The notes below the pieces were generated by a model. The model had not been told where the DNA came from. It saw nothing but the letters and a program-made list of their open reading frames with translations, and ran no database searches. DNA of 64,000 nt from JAZKAR01 sp040389065 (GTDB lineage Bacteria; Pseudomonadota; Gammaproteobacteria; Burkholderiales; Casimicrobiaceae), in assembly GCA_040389065.1 (NCBI GenBank), contig JAZKAR010000026.1:56259-120258 (forward strand). Direction: 5' to 3'. Position numbers and translations under genes: made by a program. Shown here piece by piece: positions 1-7,864 of this stretch; within the stretch, counting starts at the first letter, position 1; every line of letters begins with the position of its first letter.

Positions 1-993
1 CGCTGGCTTCACCGTATGGGTGTTGACCAGTTTGAAGCAATGAGCGATGTTTCAAAAACGTTTCGCACACGCTTAGCTGAAGCTGCCACAATCATGCTTC
101 CTACGGTGATTCGCGATAGCTCAGCCTCTGATAAAACCCGCAAATGGCTTTTAGATGTAGGGCAAAATAACGCCATTGAAACCGTATTCATTCCTGAAAC
201 ACAACGCGGTACTTTATGCATTTCTTCTCAGGCAGGTTGCGCCTTAGAATGTTCTTTTTGTTCCACTGGCAAACAAGGGTTTAATCGAAATCTTGATGCA
301 GGTGAAATTATTCTTCAGCTTTGGCATGCAAATCGCACATTAAAAGCAGATGGTTGGGGCGAGCGCCCGATAACCAATGTGGTGATGATGGGCATGGGTG
401 AACCGTTAGCCAACTTTGAAAATGTTGTCAGCGCAATGGAAATCATGCTCGATGATCATGGTTATGGTCTTTCACGCCGACGCGTTACACTCTCTACCTC
501 AGGCATCGTTCCTGCCCTTGATCGCTTACGTGATAGGCTTCCCGTAGCACTTGCAGTATCATTGCATGCGCCTAATGATGCATTACGCGATGTATTAGTA
601 CCTATAAATAAAAAATATCCGCTCGATATCTTATTATCGGCATGTGAACGCTACCTGGTGAAAGCACCTCGTGATTTTGTAACGTTTGAATATGTTATGC
701 TTGATGGTATTAATGACCAGCCTGAACACGCACACCAATTAATTGAGATTGCAAAACGGGTACCATCAAAAATAAACCTTATTCCTTTTAACCCATTTCC
801 TGGCACAGATTACAAACGTTCTTCAAATAATACAATTTTTTCCTTTCAAAACCGTCTTATAGATGCAGGAATCGTCACAACCATCCGTAAAACCCGTGGA
901 GATGATATCGATGCAGCATGTGGACAGTTAGCAGGTCAAGTTCAAGATAAAACCAAGCGCCGATTCATTCGTATTCAGAACTCTACACCATAA
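1..993 (+). CDS. rlmN: 23S rRNA (adenine-C2)-methyltransferase RlmN, 5' partial
   Basis: Radical-SAM methyltransferase that methylates C2 of A2503 in 23S rRNA and A37 of some tRNAs. The reading frame is open from base 1. The residues before the first Met (RWLHR) continue the family's N-terminal pattern ahead of GVDQFEAMSDVSK, so the true start lies outside the window. The iron-sulfur motif CALECSFC (Cys 80, 84 and 87 counted from base 1) binds the 4Fe-4S cluster and SAM. The GMGEPL motif follows, and the C-terminal RGDDIDAACGQL holds the second reactive cysteine. Only the N-terminal accessory helices are missing. The next gene follows within about 36 bases on the same strand, in the usual gammaproteobacterial rlmN-pilW-rodZ-ispG order. 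Confidence 0.96.
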   Translation, partial: RWLHRMGVDQFEAMSDVSKTFRTRLAEAATIMLPTVIRDSSASDKTRKWLLDVGQNNAIETVFIPETQRGTLCISSQAGCALECSFCSTGKQGFNRNLDAGEIILQLWHANRTLKADGWGERPITNVVMMGMGEPLANFENVVSAMEIMLDDHGYGLSRRRVTLSTSGIVPALDRLRDRLPVALAVSLHAPNDALRDVLVPINKKYPLDILLSACERYLVKAPRDFVTFEYVMLDGINDQPEHAHQLIEIAKRVPSKINLIPFNPFPGTDYKRSSNNTIFSFQNRLIDAGIVTTIRKTRGDDIDAACGQLAGQVQDKTKRRFIRIQNSTP

Positions 994-1029
994 CCCATGC
1001 ATACTAACCCCTTGCACGGGGATTTTAGG

Positions 1030-2157
1030 ATGAATTTGATGTCTCGAAAAACCTTTACACTGTTTAGTACAATAGCGCTCATGGGCTTAGTTATTATTGG
1101 GTGCTCATCAAACTCTTCGCTTATTCAACCGGCAGCTTCGGGCAGTGATCCGATTATTGCTATTACACGTCCATCTCAAGAAAATCAAAGTCAATATCAA
1201 GCTCGTTTACATACTGAACTGGCAGCCGCTTACTATTCTCGCAAGCAATACCAAGTTTCTCTAGAAGAAATCGACCAAGCGCTTAAGTTTGACTCTAGCT
1301 ATGCCCCTGCTTATGGAATGATGGCACTGATTCACGGCACGCTGGGCGATGATAAAGGGGCCGAAAGCGCGTTCAATCGTGCGCTTCAATTTTCCCCTAA
1401 CGACCCTGATATACGTAATAATTTTGGTGCGTTTTTATGTGAGCGCCGACGCTTTCGAGAATCGTTAGTGCATTTTGACTACGCCTTACGCAGCCCACTT
1501 TACCAAACACCACAGGTTGCATTACGCAACGCTGCTGAGTGTGCGTTTAAAGGAGGCGATAAAACCCGTGCCGCGGGATTTTATCAAAAACTAGGCGAAC
1601 CTATGCCTCAAGAAGCGCCCTTAGTACCCAATGCAGCTTCTACACTAGCGATAAAACCTGCAGCATTACCTCAGCCTGAGCCAGCTCCTTTAAGTGCTAC
1701 TGCTAAACGTTCTTCTGCCCCTGTACAAAATACTACCCCTCTTCCGCTAGAGGAATCGATAGCCTCTGAACCCGTCACAGAAATTATTCCTGCACAACCG
1801 ATAGTAAGTTTTAAAACAGCTCCACGCGCTTCGGCGCCCATTAAAAATATAAGTGAAGCGCCTGAAAGCCTACCAACTCCAGCTCCTGCATCGCGTAATA
1901 CCACCAAATCTTCAGACACCTACCAAAAAGCACAGAAGGCGTATGATGAGGGTGATTTACTTAATGCACAAGATACGATTAAACTTGCCCTGCAGATGAA
2001 TGCTAACTCGCCAGAAATTCTTCATTTAGCTATGTGTATCGAACGCCGATTCGCCAATATCAAAGAAGAAGAATACTATGCAGGCATCCTTCTTCAACGG
2101 TATCCGCAATCCATGCAAGCTCGTTCACTTAATACAACAAATAGGGGATGTTCATGA
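1030..2157 (+). CDS. pilW: TPR lipoprotein, PilW/PilF-like type IV pilus biogenesis protein
   Basis: Probable outer-membrane lipoprotein with tetratricopeptide repeats; PilW/PilF homologues are pilotins for type IV pilus secretin assembly. I chose the ATG at 1030 over the in-frame ATG at 997 because it gives a compact lipoprotein signal (MNLMSRKTF, hydrophobic core, lipobox VIIGC). The 997 start would put 11 polar residues in front. TPR-like helices span about residues 50-175 (for example FNRALQFSPNDPDIRNNFG). A Pro/Ala/Ser-rich linker of about 110 residues follows, then a second helical TPR pair at the C-terminus. It is longer (375 aa) than typical PilF (about 250 aa) because of that linker. 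It overlaps rodZ by 4 bases (ATGA). No other pilus gene is in the window, so the pilus role rests on gene order and fold. Confidence 0.8.
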   Translation: MNLMSRKTFTLFSTIALMGLVIIGCSSNSSLIQPAASGSDPIIAITRPSQENQSQYQARLHTELAAAYYSRKQYQVSLEEIDQALKFDSSYAPAYGMMALIHGTLGDDKGAESAFNRALQFSPNDPDIRNNFGAFLCERRRFRESLVHFDYALRSPLYQTPQVALRNAAECAFKGGDKTRAAGFYQKLGEPMPQEAPLVPNAASTLAIKPAALPQPEPAPLSATAKRSSAPVQNTTPLPLEESIASEPVTEIIPAQPIVSFKTAPRASAPIKNISEAPESLPTPAPASRNTTKSSDTYQKAQKAYDEGDLLNAQDTIKLALQMNANSPEILHLAMCIERRFANIKEEEYYAGILLQRYPQSMQARSLNTTNRGCS

Positions 2158-3128
2158 CTTCACTTTTACGGGCTGAAGCAGCGCCTGATAATAGTCAAGG
2201 CAGTCATAGCGCTGCAAAAACTTCACGACCAGATGTATTTGGCCAACAACTTCGCCGTGCCCGTCAAAAACTTAATCTGAGCGTTGAAGAAATTGCACAA
2301 CGTATTAAGCTTGATCCTAAGCAAGTTAGCGCATTAGAAGAAGAGCGTTTCGATGATTTACCTGGCGCAGCGTTTGTTCGAGGTTTTGCAAGACAATATG
2401 CACGTATTGTAAATGTGGATGAAACAGCTCTGCTTAATCTTCTTCCTGCCTCTTCTGCGCAATTGCATAGTACGGCAGCACATTTAGGTGTGGTTCCTCG
2501 TACCAAAGACTTTGAGTCACGTCGCCGCAATCGAACACTTAAAATTCTTGCAGGTTTGCTCATAGGAGCCGGGGCAATAGGGAGTGGTGTTTACTTTGCT
2601 TACCAACATCTTCCTGCAAGCTTTCGTAATGCATCTACGAATACTACAGGCGCCTCTTTATCCCCTATTAATTCAACAACACCAGTTATTGCTGACACCC
2701 CTGTTGTAGCAACACCTATCCAGGCACCAGCCTCTGCAGGAGAAGCAACTGCTATTGGAACACCTCTTTCGTTAGCACCACAGCTTTCAACGGCTAAATC
2801 AACGCCTTTAGAACCTTCTGATGGTCACGCCGCGCAAACAGGCAGCACTCATATTACGCTGCCAGGTTCTGCGAATGCAGCCCCTCCCCGTATTGAGTTA
2901 AATTTTGAAGATCGCGCCTGGGTTGAGATTAAAGATGCTCAAGGCAGAGTTTTGCTATCGCAATCGCAAATGAATTTACCCGGCAGCCATCAAAGCGTTA
3001 ACGGTACACCACCTTATGAAGTAACTATTAGCAACCCTAGAGCCGTAACCCTACAATATAAGGGTTCAGCACTTGATATTACAAAAACGTATACAAATAA
3101 TAATATTGCTAGATTTACTCTAGATTAA
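2154..3128 (+). CDS. rodZ: Cytoskeleton protein RodZ
   Basis: Bitopic inner-membrane protein that links MreB to the elongation machinery. The N-terminal Xre-type HTH covers about residues 28-95 (FGQQLRRARQKLNLSVEEIA, then GAAFVRGFARQYA). One membrane segment lies near residues 128-150 (ILAGLLIGAGAIGSGVYFAY). A Ser/Thr/Pro-rich periplasmic linker and a C-terminal DUF4115-type beta domain (ELNFEDRAWVEIKDAQGR) follow. I chose the ATG at 2154, not 2148: the AGGGG at 2143-2147 abuts 2148 but is spaced correctly for 2154, and the 2154 start makes an ATGA overlap with the upstream stop, which is typical of translational coupling. Confidence 0.93.
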   Translation: MTSLLRAEAAPDNSQGSHSAAKTSRPDVFGQQLRRARQKLNLSVEEIAQRIKLDPKQVSALEEERFDDLPGAAFVRGFARQYARIVNVDETALLNLLPASSAQLHSTAAHLGVVPRTKDFESRRRNRTLKILAGLLIGAGAIGSGVYFAYQHLPASFRNASTNTTGASLSPINSTTPVIADTPVVATPIQAPASAGEATAIGTPLSLAPQLSTAKSTPLEPSDGHAAQTGSTHITLPGSANAAPPRIELNFEDRAWVEIKDAQGRVLLSQSQMNLPGSHQSVNGTPPYEVTISNPRAVTLQYKGSALDITKTYTNNNIARFTLD

Positions 3129-3143
3129 AATATAGGTATAACA

Positions 3144-3262
3144 TTAGAAGTTACGCAGTTGCGTTTTATCAAGCATGGGATGCCCCGCTTGGCAACACAG
3201 GCACTATAACAAATGTGTCTAATTGCCAATACGCTCAGAGAACCCAACTGCGTAACTTCTAA
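3144..3262. repeat. Dispersed palindromic repeat, copy 1 (119 bp)
   Basis: Ends are a perfect 18-bp inverted repeat: TTAGAAGTTACGCAGTTG at 3144-3161 and its reverse complement at 3245-3262. The interior also has imperfect symmetry (TTGGCAAC and ATTGCCAA). It separates rodZ from ispG. Related copies are at 7562, 28582 and 29182. It encodes nothing and has no clear target duplication, so it is a MITE-like or REP-like element; no parent transposase is present in the window. Confidence 0.85.
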
Positions 3263-3292
3263 AGATTTTAAAATTTGATTCGAGAGCCTATT

Positions 3293-4597
3293 ATGCATTC
3301 TTCATCTGCGATTCTAACGCGTCATCCTACACATACCGTATGGATTGATCATGTCGCAGTAGGGGGTAATCACCCTATTATGGTTCAATCCATGACCAAT
3401 ACAGATACTGCTGATATGGAAGCCACTGCGCAACAGGTGTTTGCATTAGCCAAAGCAGGTTCGGAAGTTGTTCGGATTACAGTCAATACACGAGAAGCCG
3501 CCAGCCAAGTGGCTGCCATTAGGGCGCGCTTAGATCAAATGGGCTGTAATGTGCCGCTCGTAGGATGCTTTCATTACAATGGTCACAAACTTTTAACAGA
3601 GTTTCCTGATTGCGCTCAAGCCCTTGCTAAATACCGTATTAACCCCGGTAATGTGGGCAAAGGTAAAAAAAGAGATGACCAATTTCATACCTTTATTGAA
3701 CTAGCTTGCAAATACAATAAAGCTGTTCGTATTGGTGTAAATTGGGGCAGCCTCGACCAAGAACTCTTAGTACGCATGATGGATGAAAATGCTCAAGGCC
3801 CAGACCCTTTACCAGCAGAAGCGTTAATGCGTAAAGCGCTGATTGAATCAGCCTTGCAAAATGCTCAACAAGCGGTAGCATGGGGTTTACCTGAAGATAA
3901 AATTATTATCTCTTGCAAAGTAAGCGCTGTTCAAGATTTGATTCTTGTTTACAGAGAACTAGCTCAACGTTGTAATTACCCTCTTCATTTAGGTCTTACT
4001 GAAGCAGGCATGGGGTCTAAAGGTATTGTAGCTTCAACCGCGGCTCTTTCTGTGCTGCTTCAAGAGGGTATAGGCGATACCATTCGTATCTCTTTAACCC
4101 CTGAACCCGATGGCGACCGCACCAAAGAAGTAATTGTTGCTCAAGAAATTTTACAAACCATGGGCTTGCGCTCGTTTGTTCCCTTAGTGACAGCCTGCCC
4201 AGGATGCGGCAGAACAACCAGCACTTTTTTCCAAACGCTTGCAGCCAAAGTTCAAAGTTATTTACGGGCGCAAATGCCTGTTTGGAGTACCCAATATACG
4301 GGCGTTGAAACCATGACGGTTGCTGTTATGGGCTGTGTTGTGAATGGCCCTGGCGAATCTAAGCTTGCCAATATTGGTATCAGCATGCCGGGCTCTGGTG
4401 AAATACCTGTTGCTCCTGTGTATGAAGATGGCGAGAAAACGGTTACCTTGAAAGGTGACAATATTGCTGAAGAATTTCAGGCAATTATTGATCGTTACGT
4501 TCAATCGCATTATGGTGATAACGCCTCAAAACCACTATTGAATCAGCCCTTAGCAGAAACCAATACGCCTAAAGTGATTCCTATTCAAGTAGCTTAG
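3293..4597 (+). CDS. ispG: 4-hydroxy-3-methylbut-2-en-1-yl diphosphate synthase IspG (GcpE)
   Basis: Iron-sulfur enzyme of the MEP isoprenoid pathway, converting MEcPP to HMBPP. The N-terminal TIM-barrel is recognised by MVQSMTNTDTAD, GCFHYNGHKLL and RINPGNVGKGKK. The C-terminal cluster-binding domain carries CPGCGRTTSTF and MGCVVNGPGESKLANIGIS, giving the three Cys ligands plus the Glu. I chose the ATG at 3293 (GAGAG at 3282-3286 in front) over an upstream TTG at 3275. At 434 aa it is slightly longer than E. coli IspG (372 aa); the extra residues are an internal stretch (FIELACKYNKAVRIG region) and a C-terminal tail. hisS, the common next gene in gammaproteobacteria, is absent. Confidence 0.96.
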   Translation: MHSSSAILTRHPTHTVWIDHVAVGGNHPIMVQSMTNTDTADMEATAQQVFALAKAGSEVVRITVNTREAASQVAAIRARLDQMGCNVPLVGCFHYNGHKLLTEFPDCAQALAKYRINPGNVGKGKKRDDQFHTFIELACKYNKAVRIGVNWGSLDQELLVRMMDENAQGPDPLPAEALMRKALIESALQNAQQAVAWGLPEDKIIISCKVSAVQDLILVYRELAQRCNYPLHLGLTEAGMGSKGIVASTAALSVLLQEGIGDTIRISLTPEPDGDRTKEVIVAQEILQTMGLRSFVPLVTACPGCGRTTSTFFQTLAAKVQSYLRAQMPVWSTQYTGVETMTVAVMGCVVNGPGESKLANIGISMPGSGEIPVAPVYEDGEKTVTLKGDNIAEEFQAIIDRYVQSHYGDNASKPLLNQPLAETNTPKVIPIQVA

Positions 4598-4636
4598 TGG
4601 TGTAATATAAAATAACTTTTTAAGTTGTTCCACCGC

Positions 4637-4672
4637 CCCCTCATCTTAACCTTCTCCCTCAAGGGGAGAAGG
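4637..4672. repeat. Dispersed hairpin sequence downstream of ispG
   Basis: CCCCTCATCTTAAC at 4637-4650 leads into a perfect 9-bp stem, CCTTCTCCC at 4650-4658 with GGGAGAAGG at 4664-4672, around a 5-base loop. This CCCTCAT...TTCTCCC..GGGAGAAGG pattern is a short intergenic repeat I recognise from many proteobacterial genomes. No T-tract follows, so a rho-independent terminator is not supported, although the stem could stabilise the ispG 3' end. Confidence 0.55.
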
Positions 4673-4806
4673 AATTAAATAGCTTTTACATGTATTGCTA
4701 AGTTTCAGTAATTACAGATTTGACTATAAGCAGAATCAATTTATAGCTCTACTTACTTTTACTTATTTCAACCAAACAGGCATTCTCTTTTTTGATAGGA
4801 GAAAGC

Positions 4807-5472
4807 ATGAGTCATCAGTTGCACTTATTTGATGAAATGCCGCAGGGCACTACCTCCTGTTGGATTGAAAAAATAGCTCCTGAAACTACCCTCCTTCATC
4901 ATTTTGCTTCCGCTCACGCTACCCAATTGCTTGCTGCAGTAGAGCCTATCATTCAACATGCGCCTTTTCGCCATATGACAACACCAGGAGGCTTTTGCAT
5001 GTCAGTCGCTATGACAAGTTGCGGTGAAGTCGGTTGGATAAGCGATATAAAGGGCTACCGCTATTCGCCTGTAGACCCTCAAACTGGGCAGCCCTGGTTA
5101 CCTATTCCGCCTTTACTAGCACAACTGGCTCACGAAGCGGCAGCGGAGTCAGGTTTTTTAAACTTCACACCTGATACCTGCTTAATAAACCGATACGAAC
5201 CCGATAACAAATTATCGCTACATCAAGATAAAGATGAGGGCGACTTTGATGCGCCTATTGTTTCGGTATCACTGGGCGTTCCTGCTGTTTTTCTTTGGGG
5301 AGGAAACCAAAGAACAGACACTATTACACGCATTCCTCTATTACATGGCGATGTCATCGTATGGGGAGGCGTTGACCGCCTTCGTTTTCATGGCATCATG
5401 CCTATTAAAACGAGTTACCATGCGCTAACCGGCACATGCCGAATCAATCTTACCTTCCGAAAAGCTTTTTAA
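4807..5472 (+). CDS. alkB: Alpha-ketoglutarate-dependent DNA repair dioxygenase AlkB
   Basis: Fe(II)/2-oxoglutarate dioxygenase that removes methyl groups from N1-methyladenine and N3-methylcytosine by oxidative demethylation. The iron triad is visible: LHQDKDE gives His139 and Asp141, and RFHGI gives His195. The 2OG-binding arginine is in CRINLTFR near the C-terminus. The sequence YRYSPVDPQTGQPWLPIP is the nucleotide-recognition loop region. I chose the ATG at 4807, placed 5 bases after AGGAG (4797-4801); an earlier TTG at 4792 overlaps the Shine-Dalgarno. Length 221 aa matches the family (E. coli 216). alkA lies about 1 kb downstream on the same strand with a lipoprotein gene between them. 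Confidence 0.95.
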   Translation: MSHQLHLFDEMPQGTTSCWIEKIAPETTLLHHFASAHATQLLAAVEPIIQHAPFRHMTTPGGFCMSVAMTSCGEVGWISDIKGYRYSPVDPQTGQPWLPIPPLLAQLAHEAAAESGFLNFTPDTCLINRYEPDNKLSLHQDKDEGDFDAPIVSVSLGVPAVFLWGGNQRTDTITRIPLLHGDVIVWGGVDRLRFHGIMPIKTSYHALTGTCRINLTFRKAF

Positions 5473-5572
5473 TACAAAAGTTTGCACCAAACCATTAAAT
5501 CTAATAAAATAAAAAATCTTTAAAAATCAATTTCTTACCTTTATATTTATCTGCTATTTAAAAAAAGAATAT

Positions 5573-6265
5573 ATGTTTAAAAATTTAAAAATCGTATCAT
5601 CAATAATAATTTTAAGTTTAGTCAGTGGTTGTGCTACAAGAACTCCTTATGGCGGAGAACCACCAGCACGTGGACAAAATGCTAATTTAAAAACTATTCG
5701 GTATCAACCCACTAAATGGAATATACCTATTGTTGGTTATTTAATTCCTAACTCTTCCTTTCTCATTATGGATATGAGAAAGGAACCTGGTCAGGGTGCA
5801 GCTATTGCATCCGCATTAACAGGCGGTTTAGGCGCTTTAGTAATTGCCACTAGTATTCAGCAATCAGTTTCTGCATCAGCACCAAAAGATAAAGTACAAT
5901 TAGTAGATCTCAAAAATATAACTGATCAAGCTTTAGCAAGCAAAATACAATCCGACCCCCGTTACTCTTGGGTTCATTTAAATGACAATGCTCAACCTTC
6001 ATATATCCTGACACCTCGAGCAATCATTACAATACAAAAAGACAATAAGATAGCAGTTACTGTAAAAATAGAAGCAGAAAGAAAAGACAAATCAGGAAAC
6101 ACTATATGGAAAAACCTTTATGAAGGTTTCAACTCTGTTGGCGAAAAAGAGCTGACAGGACAAGAAGGATGGTTAAGTCATAATGGAATGTATTTAAACC
6201 AAGCAGCAGAGCATGGAATAGAAACAGCAGTGACAAATTTTTTAAATGCAACTTCTAAAAATTAA
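5573..6265 (+). CDS. Hypothetical lipoprotein
   Basis: I do not recognise the family. The N-terminus is a lipoprotein signal (hydrophobic segment, lipobox LVSGC, so acylated Cys20). A Gly/Ala-rich hydrophobic stretch (AIASALTGGLGALVIATSI) lies near residues 79-97 and could be a short membrane hairpin. The rest is mixed alpha/beta with many charged residues (KIEAERKDKSGNTIWKNL). It resembles in style periplasmic lipoproteins of unknown role. It sits between alkB and alkA on the same strand but is separated by 100 and 179 bases, so co-transcription is uncertain. The sequence is visibly richer in A+T than its neighbours. Confidence 0.75.
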   Translation: MFKNLKIVSSIIILSLVSGCATRTPYGGEPPARGQNANLKTIRYQPTKWNIPIVGYLIPNSSFLIMDMRKEPGQGAAIASALTGGLGALVIATSIQQSVSASAPKDKVQLVDLKNITDQALASKIQSDPRYSWVHLNDNAQPSYILTPRAIITIQKDNKIAVTVKIEAERKDKSGNTIWKNLYEGFNSVGEKELTGQEGWLSHNGMYLNQAAEHGIETAVTNFLNATSKN

Positions 6266-6395
6266 CTCTTAGAAGATAAAATTTTATCTACTTGCCAGTT
6301 TTGGAAAAATGCCATCAGATTAAAATTAAGCCACAAGCTCTCTTAAAGTTGCAATAATATAGCTGCTATTGATGCAATCAGTGCTTTACTCTTAT

Positions 6396-6429
6396 AAAAC
6401 TTATAGTGTTTAACTACCCTATAAGTTTT
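6396..6429 (+). promoter_or_regulatory. Perfect 11-bp inverted repeat just upstream of alkA
   Basis: AAAACTTATAG at 6396-6406 and CTATAAGTTTT at 6419-6429 form a perfect stem with a 12-base loop, ending in a run of T and lying 16 bases before the alkA start. It could be a weak terminator or attenuator hairpin or a protein-binding palindrome. The sequence alone does not decide between these. Confidence 0.4.
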
Positions 6430-6444
6430 TTACATGGAGATTCC

Positions 6445-7356
6445 ATGAATAACTGCACTCCGATTTCAACGCTTTTTTCTTTTAATAGTGAACTTCCTGC
6501 TAATTTTCAAAAAAATAACTTCTTAGATTTTCATAAACGTGATTCTTTAATGATCGCTGAGCGTATTCATGAAAACACCTTAGAAAAAGGCTTCATTTGG
6601 AAAAATCATCCGGTGTGCCTCACACTCACATTTCACCCTCAACATATAAATGCCACGGTAGCGATTGATGGCTATCATCAAGAAGCGGCAGATCTAGAGA
6701 TTTTCAAAGGCCTTGTACACCGAATGCTAGGGTTACATCAGCCCATTGAGACATTTGAATTGCTGTACAGCAATCATCCGCTGCTTGGCCCACTGATTGC
6801 AAACAATGCTGGCTTAAGAGTACCGTTAACAGCAACACCCTTTGAAGCGTTAACCTGGGCTATTACGGGGCAACAAATTAGCGTACATGCAGCCGTTTCT
6901 ATACGACGAAAACTTATACAACGCACAGGTCTGCAACACGCTAACGGACTATGGTGCTACCCGAGTGCGCATCAACTCATTAGCTTTAGCGAAGATGAGT
7001 TCAGACAACTAGGATACTCATTAACAAAAGCTCGTACTCTTCTGGCGCTAAGCCATAGCATAGAACATAAGCATCTTAAGTTAGAGGAAGAAATCAATGA
7101 TCAATCGGTTGAAAAAATAAGGGCGCAACTATTAACGATTAAAGGCATTGGCCCTTGGACTATCAACTATGCACTTTTACGCGGATTTGGCTGGCTAGAT
7201 GGCTCCTTGCATGGCGACGCTGCTATTCGCCGCCATTTACAAACATTACTGGGTTCTGATGAAAAAATCTCTGAGGAACAGGCTAAACAATGGTTAGCAG
7301 AGTTTTCTCCATGGCGGGCATTAGTAGCCGCGCATGTGTGGGCAATGCCTAAATGA
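6445..7356 (+). CDS. alkA: DNA-3-methyladenine glycosylase II (AlkA-like HhH-GPD)
   Basis: Base-excision glycosylase of the HhH-GPD superfamily. The helix-hairpin-helix is LLTIKGIGPWTINYALLRGF, followed by the GPD region with the conserved catalytic aspartate in SLHGDAAIRRHL. An N-terminal AlkA-type domain precedes the core (PFEALTWAITGQQISVHAA marks the start of the HhH fold). I chose the ATG at 6445 because GGAG lies at 6436-6439; the open frame extends to 6406 but runs through the hairpin. Length 303 aa is close to E. coli AlkA (282). Nearby alkB repairs the same class of damage. There is no Ada regulator in the window. Confidence 0.9.
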   Translation: MNNCTPISTLFSFNSELPANFQKNNFLDFHKRDSLMIAERIHENTLEKGFIWKNHPVCLTLTFHPQHINATVAIDGYHQEAADLEIFKGLVHRMLGLHQPIETFELLYSNHPLLGPLIANNAGLRVPLTATPFEALTWAITGQQISVHAAVSIRRKLIQRTGLQHANGLWCYPSAHQLISFSEDEFRQLGYSLTKARTLLALSHSIEHKHLKLEEEINDQSVEKIRAQLLTIKGIGPWTINYALLRGFGWLDGSLHGDAAIRRHLQTLLGSDEKISEEQAKQWLAEFSPWRALVAAHVWAMPK

Positions 7357-7370
7357 TCAGGCAATTTGTG

Positions 7371-7541
7371 TTATCTACCGTATCTTGAGTTCTCATAACG
7401 CCCATAATGATCTGAACGGTCATAGCGCTCTGACCGATAGCCTCGATCTTCGCCACGATATCGATGATCCCACCCACGCCATCCGCAGCAGCCTGATAGC
7501 AAAGCGCCAGATAACATTAGCATTATTAAAGGTATTTTCAT
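7371..7541 (-). CDS. Small Tyr/Arg-rich lipoprotein (56 aa)
   Basis: This minus-strand reading frame starts at 7541 and stops at 7371-7373. A good Shine-Dalgarno (AAAGGAATC) lies just before the ATG. The N-terminus MKIPLIMLMLSGALLSGC is a complete lipoprotein signal with lipobox LLSGC. The mature part is short and dominated by Arg, Tyr, Asp, Gly and Ser (for example YRGEDRGYRSERYDRSDHYG). No family is recognised. Similar tiny envelope lipoproteins with a charged low-complexity tail exist in proteobacteria. It converges with alkA, 14 bases apart. The coherence of signal, lipobox and ribosome site makes a real gene likely despite its size. Confidence 0.65.
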   Translation of the reverse strand: MKIPLIMLMLSGALLSGCCGWRGWDHRYRGEDRGYRSERYDRSDHYGRYENSRYGR

Positions 7542-7561
7542 GATGATTCCTTTTATTAACG

Positions 7562-7667
7562 TTAGAAGATACGCAGTTAAATTCTAACAACGCATGGCAA
7601 TACAGAGCTGATACATGAAGTACCGCAAGTTGCCAACTCGTAGAGAGCCTAACTGCGTATCTTCTTA
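7562..7667. repeat. Dispersed palindromic repeat, copy 2 (about 106 bp)
   Basis: The arms AGAAGATACGCAGTTA (7564-7579) and TAACTGCGTATCTTCT (7650-7665) are perfect reverse complements. Relative to copy 1 both arms carry matched changes (T to A at arm position 6, G to A at the inner end, with the complements on the other arm), so pairing is kept. The interior contains CAAGTTGCCAA as in the other copies. It lies between the small lipoprotein and dnaE. The remaining bases to 7864 show no gene I can support. Confidence 0.8.
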
Positions 7668-7864
7668 TCACTTGATAAATTAGCCGTCATGCTTAGCATG
7701 CGTGCATACCCTCGTTCTTTACAGAGGTTAATCCTCTCTGATAAACGCTACAACGAACTGCCTCATCATCAAGAGGACACTCAAGCACTGCTCTAAAAAT
7801 GTTAAACTACGCTTCGCACAGTTAATGTGCGCTTCTCTTTATTCCATACAAGTATTTCCACACC

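Noticed and set aside
7689..7796. 35-codon frame ahead of dnaE
   Set aside because: No ribosome site and no signal or domain feature.
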